A stretch of 64,000 bases of DNA from Flavobacteriaceae bacterium PS02336 (GTDB lineage: Bacteria > Bacteroidota > Bacteroidia > Flavobacteriales > Flavobacteriaceae). A model generated the notes under the pieces. That model had not been told where the DNA came from. It did not search any database and saw nothing but the letters and a program-made list of their open reading frames with translations. Of this stretch, positions 1 to 7,921 are shown in pieces (position 1 is the stretch's first letter; every line of letters begins with the position of its first letter). Location: NCBI GenBank assembly GCA_029960065.1, contig JASCOF010000007.1, positions 62,001 through 126,000 of the forward strand, in the 5' to 3' direction. The position numbers and the translations under genes are program-made.

Positions 1-130
1 GCATAGCGATGGGCGAGTAAACTGTTTCTGCCAGAACGAAACCAAGTGCTTTGTGTACTGATATCTTCTGTTTGGGCATATTTGAGCTGTTTGCTGCAAC
101 AATTTCTAAGGCTTTTTTAACTTCAATCAT
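1..130 (-). CDS. moeA: MoeA, molybdopterin molybdotransferase (N-terminal part only)
   Basis: Reading leftward from the ATG at 130, 43 codons are visible before the window edge. The protein begins MIEVKKALEIVAAN and continues through KALGFVLAETVYSPIAM, the usual N-terminal pattern of MoeA proteins (short helix, then a conserved LG-x-VLAE-x-VY-x-PI segment). MoeA inserts molybdenum into molybdopterin in the cytoplasm. Only the first tenth of the protein is present, so the catalytic part cannot be checked. It is divergent from the susC operon and separated from it by about 490 bases. Confidence 0.72.
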   Translation of the reverse strand, partial: MIEVKKALEIVAANSSNMPKQKISVHKALGFVLAETVYSPIAM

Positions 131-430
131 TTTTATCTAGATATAAAACTAAGTAAAAATACTTATTTACAAATATAAGTATTTCTGCTTACGGTGAACA
201 TTTTTTTTGGTTTTATTTTAATTTCTATAAAATTACTGTAATTTATTCAAAATCAACTTTAAAATTCACATGTGATTTGTATAAAATAAACATATAAATC
301 ACTTTTAAAGACTTTTTTAGGGTTTCAATTTCCTTTTTAATGTAATTCTGCCATTCGACTTTTACTCAAAACAAGTATAAAATACTACAATTTTATACAT
401 GCTTTAAAATTTAATTTAACATTTGTTTCA

Positions 431-498
431 ATTACGGGCCGACTCCTAATCCGCATGCAATAAGGGATTAGAAAGCGGAACCCCTAATCTGAAGTCTA
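431..498. other. Unexplained structured intergenic element
   Basis: In the gap between moeA and the first susC promoter, three CTAATC/GATTAG blocks can pair in alternative ways: CTAATCC with GGATTAG (7 bp), or GATTAG with a later CTAATC. TCCGC can also pair with GCGGA, and GACT at the start with AGTC at the end. It lies upstream of the promoter at 537-567 and is therefore not part of that transcript. Function is unknown; it could be a degenerate terminator or repeat remnant. Confidence 0.25.
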
Positions 499-536
499 TA
501 CAAAGGGATATTTTTTAAAAAAAAAGTAAACAAATT

Positions 537-585
537 TTTGGTTTTTATTATATAAAAATTAACTTTGTCTATAGGATTAGTAGAG
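537..585 (+). promoter_or_regulatory. Promoter P1 with overlapping 17-bp operator, susCD-1 operon
   Basis: TTTG at 537-540, 19 bases, then TAACTTTG at 560-567 matches the Bacteroidetes primary sigma consensus (TTTG-N17-23-TAnnTTTG). One base later comes CTATAGGATTAGTAGAG (569-585), an imperfect palindrome of the form CTnTA-N7-TAnAG that covers the expected transcription start. The same promoter with identical 19-base spacing and the same downstream site occurs at 13534-13582 and 20561-20609. A repressor or activator acting at the start site is inferred; the regulator is not in the window. Confidence 0.85.
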
Positions 586-621
586 TTTAAAATAATATTT
601 CAAACTAAAAAAATTATTATT

Positions 622-708
622 GTGAAAACAACAGAAAGCATACTGCATTACATTCTTCCTAAAAAGTACACTTATAACCCTTCTTGTTGTATGTGTTTTT
701 GTTGTTAA
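622..708 (+). CDS. Cysteine-tailed 28-aa leader peptide 1 (susCD-1 operon)
   Basis: A GTG-started ORF of 28 codons begins MKTTESILHY and ends CCMCFCC-stop, with five cysteines in the last seven residues. It starts 37 bases after the operator and ends 350 bases before susC. Two gap-free relatives of the same length lie at 13605 and 20634; identical in all three are M1, K2, T3, Y10, I11, P13, K15, T17-Y18-N19, M24, C25, C27 and C28. Synonymous differences at conserved residues support translation. The likely role is a cysteine-sensing attenuator peptide, by analogy with polycysteine leader ORFs of mycobacteria. A small AT-rich hairpin (TTTGCT/AGCAAA, 727-752) follows. A free functional peptide is also possible. 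Confidence 0.72.
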   Translation: MKTTESILHYILPKKYTYNPSCCMCFCC

Positions 709-892
709 AAATCTACTTTTATTTTGTTTGCTAATTTTTACATAAAAGCAAATTTCTTAAAAAAACACCACCAAAAATATTTATTGCATTTACCCAAAAA
801 TCTCTCTGAGGCACTTTTATGCTTTGGAAAGATTCTTGAAACCATACCTTTTATTCAGAAATTAAATAACTAACAACTAAAAAAAAACTAAA

Positions 893-925
893 ATGAAAAC
901 AATGCAAACCTGTTGCTGTAAATAA
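893..925 (+). CDS. Ten-codon ORF with three consecutive Cys codons
   Basis: An ATG-started ORF reads MKTMQTCCCK-stop, with TGT TGC TGT at 911-919. It follows an A-rich run (typical of Bacteroidetes starts) and ends six bases before a perfect 10-bp hairpin. A ribosome paused on the three Cys codons would reach the 5' arm of that hairpin. The equivalent position in the second susC leader (13846-13878) has an ORF of the same length, MRIMHCPTLS, with only one Cys, so the Cys run is not conserved. Too short for certainty. Confidence 0.4.
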   Translation: MKTMQTCCCK

Positions 926-930
926 AAAAA

Positions 931-956
931 GCCATTTCTGCGGCAACAGAAATGGC
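931..956 (+). promoter_or_regulatory. Leader hairpin sequestering a micro-ORF start (copy 1)
   Basis: GCCATTTCTG (931-940), loop CGGCAA, and CAGAAATGGC (947-956) form a perfect 10-bp stem. The ATG of the following micro-ORF (952-954) lies in the 3' arm. The block 933-983 matches 13886-13936 at 48 of 51 positions, far more than the sequence around it, and both copies keep the CGGCAA loop and the pairing (one T-A becomes T-G in copy 2). It sits between the Cys-tailed leader and susC, so it is probably a cis-acting RNA control element of the operon. No T-tract follows, so it is not a simple terminator. Confidence 0.6.
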
Positions 957-999
957 AAGGCTTAAAGAACATTTATCACTAAATCAAGAACACTTTTAG
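952..999 (+). CDS. Conserved micro-ORF MARLKEHLSL (copy 1)
   Basis: A 15-codon ORF beginning MARLKEHLSL and ending QEHF-stop starts inside the hairpin's 3' arm. Copy 2 at 13905 encodes the same first ten residues. The three base changes in the 51-nt block are all third-position and synonymous in this frame (ACA/ACG Thr just upstream, AGG/AGA Arg, CTT/CTC Leu), which suggests coding. In both leaders this frame is -1 relative to the preceding ten-codon ORF. Its stop overlaps a further hairpin (GAGTGCTGT with ACAGTGCTC, 999-1020, two G-T pairs) that competes with CACT/AGTG pairing. Translation is unproven. Confidence 0.4.
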   Translation: MARLKEHLSLNQEHF

Positions 1000-1058
1000 A
1001 GTGCTGTATAAACAGTGCTCAGGGCGTCTTGTTAATTACTTAAAACCAGTACAAAGAA

Positions 1059-4000
1059 ATGAAAAAAAAGTTAAACATATACATACTGCTGTTTCTACTC
1101 TTGATAACGGCAGGAATACAAGCCCAAAATACGACTCCGCTTATCCAGTCTAAACTTGACGGAACTGTAGTGGATGCAATTACAAATCAACCAATTATAG
1201 GCGCTTCTGTAACCATTAAAGGAACAACTCACGGTGTTGTTACGGATGCTGAAGGAAAATTTTATTTTCAGACAGGACAGAAATTTCCTTATACTTTAAT
1301 TGTAAGTTACATTGGATACAAAAAAGCCGAAGTAATTGTTGAGAAAAATCCAGTTATCATTAACCTAAAAGAAGAACGCCAGGAATTGGATGAGTTAGTC
1401 GTTGTTGGTTACGGAACACAGAAAAGAAAGGATATTACAGGTTCTGTAGCTTCGGTTCCAAAAGCCAATTTATCTCAGGTCACTTCTTCGGCAGATAATC
1501 TTTTAAGAGGAGCCATTTCGGGAGTGGTAGTCACACAAAGTTCAGGACGTCCAGGTGCTTCTTCAAGTGTACGTATTCGTGGTGGAAACTCTATTACTGC
1601 TGGTAACGAACCGCTTTATGTTGTTGACGGAATTCTAATTTACAATGATAACAGCAACAGTTCGGCTGGAGTTTCTTTTGCTGGAGCAAGTGTCAACGTA
1701 TTGTCAACAATAAATCCAGCAGACATTGAGTCTATTGAAGTTTTGAAAGATGCATCTGCAACTGCAATTTATGGTTCACGAGGTGCAAATGGTGTTGTAA
1801 TTATTACAACTAAAAAAGGAACAAAAGGGCAAGATAACATCTCGTATCAAGGTTACTTTGGATTCCAGAACATCTCAAAAAAACTAAAAATAATGAATGC
1901 CAGCGAGTGGGCAGGCTTAAGAAACGATGTTCAGGCTAGTATTGGTCAAGCTCCTTCGTTTTCTGCAGCACAGATTGAAGCTTTAAAAACATCTGGAAGT
2001 TACGACTGGCAGTCGGCTGCATTTGTAACTGCTGCCCCAATACAAAGCCATAATCTGTCTTTTTCGGGAGGCGATGAAAGATCTAGATATTCCATCTCGG
2101 CAGGTTATTTTGATCAGGACGGAATTGTTTTAGGAAGTGACTTTAAGCGTATTTCTCTTCGCGCTAACTACGAAAGGAATTATTCTCAGAATTTTAAATT
2201 TGGCGTAAATGCTAATTATACCAATTCTATTTCGAATGGTGTTGGATCTAGCAGCAGCGGCGGTAGAAATCCAAATCCTTTAGTAGGTGTTTTATTAACC
2301 GCTCCAGTAGTTCCTATCAAAAATGCAGATGGAACTTATAATGTAACCAACAACCCTTATACAACTTCTGTAAATGGTTATGTTTCCAATCCGATTAATG
2401 ATTTGGAAAATACCACTAATGAAACCAAAATCAATAGAATCTTAACCAGTTTATTTGGTGAATATAAGATTACTAAAAAACTAACTGCTAAAGTGGCCGT
2501 TAGTGGAGATGTAATCAACACGAAACAAAACTATTATGCTCCTGCAAATACATCAAATGGTGCAGGAACTAAAGGTTTGGCATCAGTTGGAGACAGAGTG
2601 GTAAGTTCTGTTTTAAATGAGAACACCTTAAACTACAATACTAATTTTGGAGAAAGCCATAAATTTTCTGCTTTAGGAGGTTATACTCTTCAATACACAA
2701 AAGGAGAAGTAGTTAATGCAGGAGCACAGACTTTTGTAAATGATGCTAATACTTACAATGCGTTACAAGATGGTGTGGCCGTAAAACCATACAGCGATGC
2801 TTACGAAAGTGTATTAAAATCTTGGCTGGCTAGAGTCAATTATTCTTATAGAGGAAAATACAACTTTACTTTATCTGGACGTGCAGACGGTTCTTCAAGA
2901 TTTGGTGCTGAATCACTTTGGGGCTATTTCCCTTCTGCTGGATTTTCTTGGAATATTACCGATGAAGAATTTGCCAATAACATCAAAGGTGTAACCGAAG
3001 CTAAACTTAGAATTACCGCGGGAACAACAGGAAATCAGGAAATTGGAAATTATCTGTCTTTACCGGCAATGGGTTCTGTAAACTATTCTTTTGGAGGAAC
3101 ATTATATACAGGTCTAGCCCCTACTCGATTAGCTAATCCAGATTTGAAATGGGAAAAAACAACTCAATATAACGTTGGATTGGATTTGTCTTTATTAGAT
3201 CGAAAAATCAATTTTGTTTTTGATGTGTATTATAAAAAAACAAACGATTTATTAATCAGCGTTCCAATTCCGTTGAGTTCTGGTTATGCAACAGTGCTTC
3301 AAAATATTGGAGGTGTTGAAAATAAAGGTTTGGAAATTGGTTTAATAACTGAAAATATTAAAACCAAAAACTTTGCATGGAATTCCAACATTGTATTTTC
3401 AGCCAATAAAAATAAGGTTACTGAAATTGGAAATGGCGTAAACGAATTTTTCCCTGTAGTGCCAAACGGTTCTTTATTACAGCAGCAACCAGTTATTGTA
3501 AAAGTTGGACTGCCATTAGGAACTTTCTGGGGATATAAAACAAATGGAATTTTCCAGACTCAGGAAGAAGTCAATACACAGCCAAAAATCAACAGTTTAG
3601 CCAATACTAAAGTAGGAGACAGAAGATACGTAGACGCAAATGGCGACGGCGTAATTAATGCTTTAGACAAAGGAAATTTAGGAACTTCTCAGCCAAAATT
3701 TGTCGGCAGTTTCAGCAATACAATTTCGTATAATGATTTCGATTTGAATTTCTCTTTCCAAGGCTCATATGGCGGAAAAATCTTCAATGCATTAAATCAG
3801 CAGTTAGAAATTTCTACTCTTGGAACCAATGCTGCCACTACTTTAAATGATCGTTGGACACCAACAAATCCAAGCAATGAAATTCCGAGAGCAACAAGTT
3901 CTCCGTTAGGAATTGTTTCGGAACGTTATGTAGAAGATGCTTCTTTCTTAAGATTAAAATTAATCACATTGGGATATACATTACCTAAAAGCGTTTCTAA

Positions 4001-4184
4001 AAAACTGGGAACCAAGAGCGTGAAATTCTATGTGTCGGCCGAAAACTTAATTACATGGACCAAATACACTGGCTATGATCCAGAGGTAAGTTCATACGAA
4101 CAAAACAACTTATATCCGGGAATTGATTTTGGTTCTTATCCAAACTCAAAAACATTCATCTCGGGCTTGAACGTAACTTTCTAA
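1059..4184 (+). CDS. SusC-like TonB-dependent outer-membrane receptor 1
   Basis: A 1041-aa SusC-family transporter that moves ligands across the outer membrane using TonB energy. It has a signal peptide (residues 1-22, ending GIQAQ), a carboxypeptidase-regulatory-like domain (about 35-107, GTVVDAITNQPIIGASV), the SusC linker LDELVVVGYG, a plug with SIRIRGG-type and DASATAIYGSRGANGVV motifs, and a C-terminal beta barrel ending in NVTF. The partner SusD starts 16 bases downstream and an arylsulfatase follows, so the ligand is probably an organosulfate rather than a plain glycan. The N-terminal domain is close to the SusC at 14002, indicating a duplicated module including the leader. Confidence 0.92.
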   Translation: MKKKLNIYILLFLLLITAGIQAQNTTPLIQSKLDGTVVDAITNQPIIGASVTIKGTTHGVVTDAEGKFYFQTGQKFPYTLIVSYIGYKKAEVIVEKNPVIINLKEERQELDELVVVGYGTQKRKDITGSVASVPKANLSQVTSSADNLLRGAISGVVVTQSSGRPGASSSVRIRGGNSITAGNEPLYVVDGILIYNDNSNSSAGVSFAGASVNVLSTINPADIESIEVLKDASATAIYGSRGANGVVIITTKKGTKGQDNISYQGYFGFQNISKKLKIMNASEWAGLRNDVQASIGQAPSFSAAQIEALKTSGSYDWQSAAFVTAAPIQSHNLSFSGGDERSRYSISAGYFDQDGIVLGSDFKRISLRANYERNYSQNFKFGVNANYTNSISNGVGSSSSGGRNPNPLVGVLLTAPVVPIKNADGTYNVTNNPYTTSVNGYVSNPINDLENTTNETKINRILTSLFGEYKITKKLTAKVAVSGDVINTKQNYYAPANTSNGAGTKGLASVGDRVVSSVLNENTLNYNTNFGESHKFSALGGYTLQYTKGEVVNAGAQTFVNDANTYNALQDGVAVKPYSDAYESVLKSWLARVNYSYRGKYNFTLSGRADGSSRFGAESLWGYFPSAGFSWNITDEEFANNIKGVTEAKLRITAGTTGNQEIGNYLSLPAMGSVNYSFGGTLYTGLAPTRLANPDLKWEKTTQYNVGLDLSLLDRKINFVFDVYYKKTNDLLISVPIPLSSGYATVLQNIGGVENKGLEIGLITENIKTKNFAWNSNIVFSANKNKVTEIGNGVNEFFPVVPNGSLLQQQPVIVKVGLPLGTFWGYKTNGIFQTQEEVNTQPKINSLANTKVGDRRYVDANGDGVINALDKGNLGTSQPKFVGSFSNTISYNDFDLNFSFQGSYGGKIFNALNQQLEISTLGTNAATTLNDRWTPTNPSNEIPRATSSPLGIVSERYVEDASFLRLKLITLGYTLPKSVSKKLGTKSVKFYVSAENLITWTKYTGYDPEVSSYEQNNLYPGIDFGSYPNSKTFISGLNVTF

Positions 4185-4200
4185 GTAAAAAATATATAAA

Positions 4201-5673
4201 ATGAAAAAGACCATTATAACATTCTTTTTAAGTGCCGGATTATTTGTATCGTGCACAGATTTGGAGGTAACTCCAGACTCTTTTGTAACCGAAGAGAATT
4301 ACTTTATCACTCAAGATGACGCCGTTGCAAGTGTAACTGCAGTTTACGCTTCTTTAAGCCTTGATCCTGGAGAACAAAGTTTATTTGGAAGAAATCTTTA
4401 TTTCTTAACAGATATGGGTTCTGATTACGCTGCGGCTGGAGTTTCTGCAACAAATCCGCAGGTTAGAGCCATGAGCGCTTTAACGCACGATGCCACAACC
4501 GATCGTGTTCAGGTAGCTTGGAGACAAATCTATGCTGGAATTAATAGAGCCAATGTTTCTATTGATAATATTCCGAAAGTATCTGGCAACGAAGTTATCA
4601 AAACAAGATTAATCAATGAAGCCAAGTTTATTAGAGGGTTGCTTTATTTTCAAGCGGTTCGTCTTTGGGGCGGTGTGCCAATTGTTTTACATGAAGCAAC
4701 TTCTATTGAATTAGGAGGACTTAAAACAAACAGAGCTACAGTTGAAGAAGTTTATACTCAAATCGTTAAAGATTTAACTGATGCCGAAGCTTTGCCAGCT
4801 GTTTACACTGCTGCAGATGCCGGCCGTGCAACTTCTGGCGCTGCAAAAGCCATTCTAGCAAAAGTATATCTGACAAGAAAAGACTGGCCAAATGCAATTT
4901 CAAAATCTAGAGAAGTAATTAACGGCGGTTACGGATATGCTTTATTCGAAGAATTTCAAGATATTTTTACAAAGACCAAAAAGAACGGAAAAGAACATAT
5001 TTTCTCTGTACAGTTCGAGCCAAATCAAGCAGGAAATGGTTCTAGCGGAAGTACTTTCCAAGCCACTTCTTTTACTGGATTTACAGCTACAGAACCAGCA
5101 GATATTATTTCGGATGTCGCTTTATTCTATGATATTTATGCTGCTGGTGATAAAAGAAGAGATGTAAGTTATGCCAAACAATTACTTAATCCAGCAACTG
5201 GAGCGCTTTATACATTTCCGAAACCAATTTTTAAAAAATATCTGGATTTAACGAATCTTGCTACACCGGCAAACGTGTCAATCAACTTCCCTGTAATTCG
5301 TTATGCAGACATCCTTTTGTCTTTAGCGGAAGCGATAAATGAACAAAGCGGACCGACAGCAGAATCTTATGAATTGATCAATCAAATACGACGAAGAGCT
5401 TTCGGAAAAGCAATCACTACTCCAGATGCAACGGTAGATTTGACTGGACTAAACCAAGCTACGTTTAGAGCGGCAATTCAGGAAGAACGCAAAAAAGAAT
5501 TTGTTCAGGAAGGACAAAGATGGTTCGATTTAGTTCGCTGGGGAACTTTGGTAACTGAAGTAAAAAAAGTAACTGCTAAAAACTCGGTTTCAGAAAGAAA
5601 TAACCTTTATCCGATTCCGCAGAGTGAAAGAAATATCAATCCAGACGGTTTACCTCAAAACCCAGGATATTAA
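4201..5673 (+). CDS. SusD-like surface lipoprotein 1
   Basis: A 490-aa SusD/RagB-family ligand-binding lipoprotein that caps the SusC barrel at the cell surface. It has a lipoprotein signal peptide (LFVSC, Cys about residue 18), helical TPR-like SusD regions (EAKFIRGLLYF, AILAKVYLTRKDW) and the typical C-terminal end (QEERKKEFVQEGQRWFDLVRW, then YPIPQSE...NP). The gene lies in an operon between susC and the sulfatase, 16 and 31 bases away. Ligand unknown; the sulfatase suggests sulfate esters. Confidence 0.92.
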   Translation: MKKTIITFFLSAGLFVSCTDLEVTPDSFVTEENYFITQDDAVASVTAVYASLSLDPGEQSLFGRNLYFLTDMGSDYAAAGVSATNPQVRAMSALTHDATTDRVQVAWRQIYAGINRANVSIDNIPKVSGNEVIKTRLINEAKFIRGLLYFQAVRLWGGVPIVLHEATSIELGGLKTNRATVEEVYTQIVKDLTDAEALPAVYTAADAGRATSGAAKAILAKVYLTRKDWPNAISKSREVINGGYGYALFEEFQDIFTKTKKNGKEHIFSVQFEPNQAGNGSSGSTFQATSFTGFTATEPADIISDVALFYDIYAAGDKRRDVSYAKQLLNPATGALYTFPKPIFKKYLDLTNLATPANVSINFPVIRYADILLSLAEAINEQSGPTAESYELINQIRRRAFGKAITTPDATVDLTGLNQATFRAAIQEERKKEFVQEGQRWFDLVRWGTLVTEVKKVTAKNSVSERNNLYPIPQSERNINPDGLPQNPGY

Positions 5674-5704
5674 TCATAACCGTAACTAAAAAAACTATAA
5701 AATC

Positions 5705-7621
5705 ATGAAAAATTTAAAAAATAACCTTTTAACCAAAAGCCCTAAAAAGGGACTATTGGTTACTGCATTACTGGTTGCACAATTGGGCTTTGCACAAGAC
5801 CAGCAAGAGTTTAAAGGAACAATTGGCAAAACGCTGGCGGATTCTAAAGAATATTGGCCGGAGCCTGTAACTGCTCCAAAAGGTGCTCCAAATGTAGTTT
5901 GGATTTTATTAGATGATGTTGGATTTGGCGCTTCAAGCTCTTTTGGAGGTTTAATTAATACGCCGACTTTTGATAATCTGGCTAATAACGGATTGCGTTA
6001 TACCAACTTTCATACCACTGCGATTTGTGCTCCTACCCGCGCCGCTTTATTAACTGGAAGAAATTCTGGAAGAGTTCATGTAAGCGGGTTTTCTCATACA
6101 ATTTTATCGGCAGGTTTTCCTGGATGGGACGGAAGAATTCCGTCTGATAAAGGAACAATTGCAGAGATTCTTCGTGCAAACGGATACAACACTTTTGCCG
6201 TTGGAAAATATGGTGTAACGCCAGATGAAGAAGCTTCAGATGCTGGACCATTTGACAGATGGCCGACTGGAAAAGGTTTCGATCATTTCTACGGATTCTT
6301 AGGTTCACAGACCGATCAATACAATCCTGATTTAGTGGAAGATCAAGTTCATATTAAACCTGACGGACGTCATTTAAATGAATTGATTACAGATAAAGCA
6401 ATCAGCTATATTCAGAAACAACAGAAAGCGGCACCAGGAAAACCTTTCTTTTTATACTATGCGCCGGGAGCAGTTCATGCACCTCATCAAGTTGCTGAAA
6501 AATGGGTTGAACCTTACAAAGGAAAATTTGACGAAGGCTGGGATGTTTACCGTGAAAAAGTTTTGGCTAACCAAAAGAAATTAGGAACTGTTCCTGCTAA
6601 TGCTGTTTTACCAGATCGTAACGCACTTATTACTGAATGGAAAAAACTAAGTCCAGAACAGAAGAAAGTTTACGCAAGATTCATGGAAGTATACGCAGGA
6701 TTCTTGACTTATACCGATTATGAAATTGGAAGAGTGGTAAATTATCTTAAAGAAAGCGGCCAACTGGATAATACTTTGATTTTTGTTGCAATTGGGGATA
6801 ATGGAGCGAGTAAAGAAGGGACTTTACAAGGAACAATCAACCAAAGTTTATTCTCGCAGGGAAAAACAGATGAAGAAAACTTCCAAAGCAATTTAAATAA
6901 TATCGGCGAAATTGGAACGGCGAAGGGTTTAAACACGAATTATCCTTTGGGCTGGGCGCAGGCAACAAACGTTCCTTTCAAAAATTGGAAACAAGATGCA
7001 CATTCAGAAGGCGGTACTCGCAACCCTTTGATTGTTTTTTATCCAAACGGAATTAAAGATAAAGGCGGTATTAGAAATCAGTACAGCCATGTTACCGATT
7101 TGCTTCCAACAACTTTAGCAATTGCTGGAATTAAAGCGCCGGAATATATCAAAGGAATCAAGCAGGATATTATTCAAGGTTCTTCGTTCCAAGCTTCTTT
7201 GGATAATCCAAAAGCAGAATCATTACATAAAGTACAGTACTATTACATCTTCGGAAACAGAGCCATTTATAAAGACGGGTGGAAAGCTTCTGCAGCACAT
7301 TTACCAGATTCATTTGCTGTAAAAAAATCTTTAGGAAGCAACGAAAAACCTGCACCAAGTAATTTTGACACTGATGTTTGGGAATTGTACAACCTAAACG
7401 AAGATTTTAACGAACGTAATAATCTGGCTAAAAAATATCCTGAAAAACTGGCTGAACTTCAAAAATTATTTGATGAGCAAGCCAAAGAAAATAACGTCTA
7501 TCCACTGATTGACTGGCAGGATGTGTACAACAGAAGAATTCACAACACTGGAGCAGATAAAGGAAAAACTGTTTCTGATTTAATTAAACAGGCCACTAAA
7601 CCTGGCGGAAGCAATAATTAA
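5705..7621 (+). CDS. Secreted arylsulfatase 1 (type I, formylglycine-dependent)
   Basis: A 638-aa alkaline-phosphatase-superfamily sulfatase with a signal peptide (about 1-30), predicted to be periplasmic. The metal-binding DD (LLDDVGFG) and the sulfatase signature CAPTR with Cys108 as the formylglycine precursor are present. The overall pattern (long PAS/AtsA-like insertions such as FDEGWDVYREKV and GPFDRWPTGKGFDHFYGF) favours aryl or alkyl sulfate esters. Oddly, where most members have GK-x-His, this protein has GKYG (K168, G170), so the His that usually contacts formylglycine is missing or supplied elsewhere. Third gene of the susCD-1 operon. The sulfatase-maturing enzyme is not in the window. 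Confidence 0.9.
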   Translation: MKNLKNNLLTKSPKKGLLVTALLVAQLGFAQDQQEFKGTIGKTLADSKEYWPEPVTAPKGAPNVVWILLDDVGFGASSSFGGLINTPTFDNLANNGLRYTNFHTTAICAPTRAALLTGRNSGRVHVSGFSHTILSAGFPGWDGRIPSDKGTIAEILRANGYNTFAVGKYGVTPDEEASDAGPFDRWPTGKGFDHFYGFLGSQTDQYNPDLVEDQVHIKPDGRHLNELITDKAISYIQKQQKAAPGKPFFLYYAPGAVHAPHQVAEKWVEPYKGKFDEGWDVYREKVLANQKKLGTVPANAVLPDRNALITEWKKLSPEQKKVYARFMEVYAGFLTYTDYEIGRVVNYLKESGQLDNTLIFVAIGDNGASKEGTLQGTINQSLFSQGKTDEENFQSNLNNIGEIGTAKGLNTNYPLGWAQATNVPFKNWKQDAHSEGGTRNPLIVFYPNGIKDKGGIRNQYSHVTDLLPTTLAIAGIKAPEYIKGIKQDIIQGSSFQASLDNPKAESLHKVQYYYIFGNRAIYKDGWKASAAHLPDSFAVKKSLGSNEKPAPSNFDTDVWELYNLNEDFNERNNLAKKYPEKLAELQKLFDEQAKENNVYPLIDWQDVYNRRIHNTGADKGKTVSDLIKQATKPGGSNN

Positions 7622-7634
7622 TAAGAGATTGTTA

Positions 7635-7669
7635 TAGAACCTGCAAAAGTTTTTCCCTTGCAGGTTCTA
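7635..7669 (+). terminator. Hairpin terminator after the susCD-1 operon
   Basis: TAGAACCTGCAA (7635-7646) pairs perfectly over 12 bp with TTGCAGGTTCTA (7658-7669), 14 bases after the sulfatase stop. The following T-tract is short. Confidence 0.7.
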
Positions 7670-7724
7670 AATTTCCCTAAAAAGAGAAGGTTTTAACAAA
7701 TTAATGAAAAATTAGAAAATAAAA

Positions 7725-7741
7725 CTCTACTACATCTATAG
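7725..7741 (-). promoter_or_regulatory. Fourth copy of the 17-bp sulfur-operon operator, inverted
   Basis: CTCTACTACATCTATAG reads on the minus strand as CTATAG-ATG-TAGTAGAG, differing from the site at 569-585 only in the three bases between CTATAG and TAGTAGAG, and the TTT that follows is also shared. It lies 55 bases upstream of the small membrane protein at 7796. No convincing TAnnTTTG promoter sits next to it, and no Cys-tailed leader is present. Retention of the symmetric half-sites in the opposite orientation supports a DNA operator rather than an RNA element. Confidence 0.6.
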
Positions 7742-7795
7742 AATTAGACGTTAAATTATTTATTTTTACATTAAAGTATTCAAATACAAAAAGAT

Positions 7796-7915
7796 ATGAA
7801 ACGGATAGATTATGAAATTATCGGAAAAAAGATTGTCGTTGGGATAATCTTGTTTTTAGTTCCACTGGCTATTTTGGCAGGCGGATTAACATTAATTAAT
7901 CAATTTTTAAAATAA
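7796..7915 (+). CDS. Small 39-aa single-span membrane protein
   Basis: An ATG ORF begins MKRIDYEIIGKK and continues with one hydrophobic segment (about residues 12-34) ending INQFLK. It stops six bases before the hydroxylase start, with the same strand and the same upstream operator. The charged N-terminus followed by one helix is typical of a small inner-membrane partner or assembly subunit. Function unknown; association with the hydroxylase is an inference from the tight spacing. Confidence 0.65.
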   Translation: MKRIDYEIIGKKIVVGIILFLVPLAILAGGLTLINQFLK

Positions 7916-7921
7916 GAAATC

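Noticed and set aside
727..752. Intrinsic terminator directly after leader 1
   Set aside because: The stem is only 6 bp, AT-rich, and not followed by a clear T-run; the same holds for the hairpins after leaders 2 and 3.
931..983. SAM-II or another known riboswitch
   Set aside because: I compared the remembered SAM-II layout; the hairpin and the following sequence do not match, and the synonymous pattern suggests a coding element.
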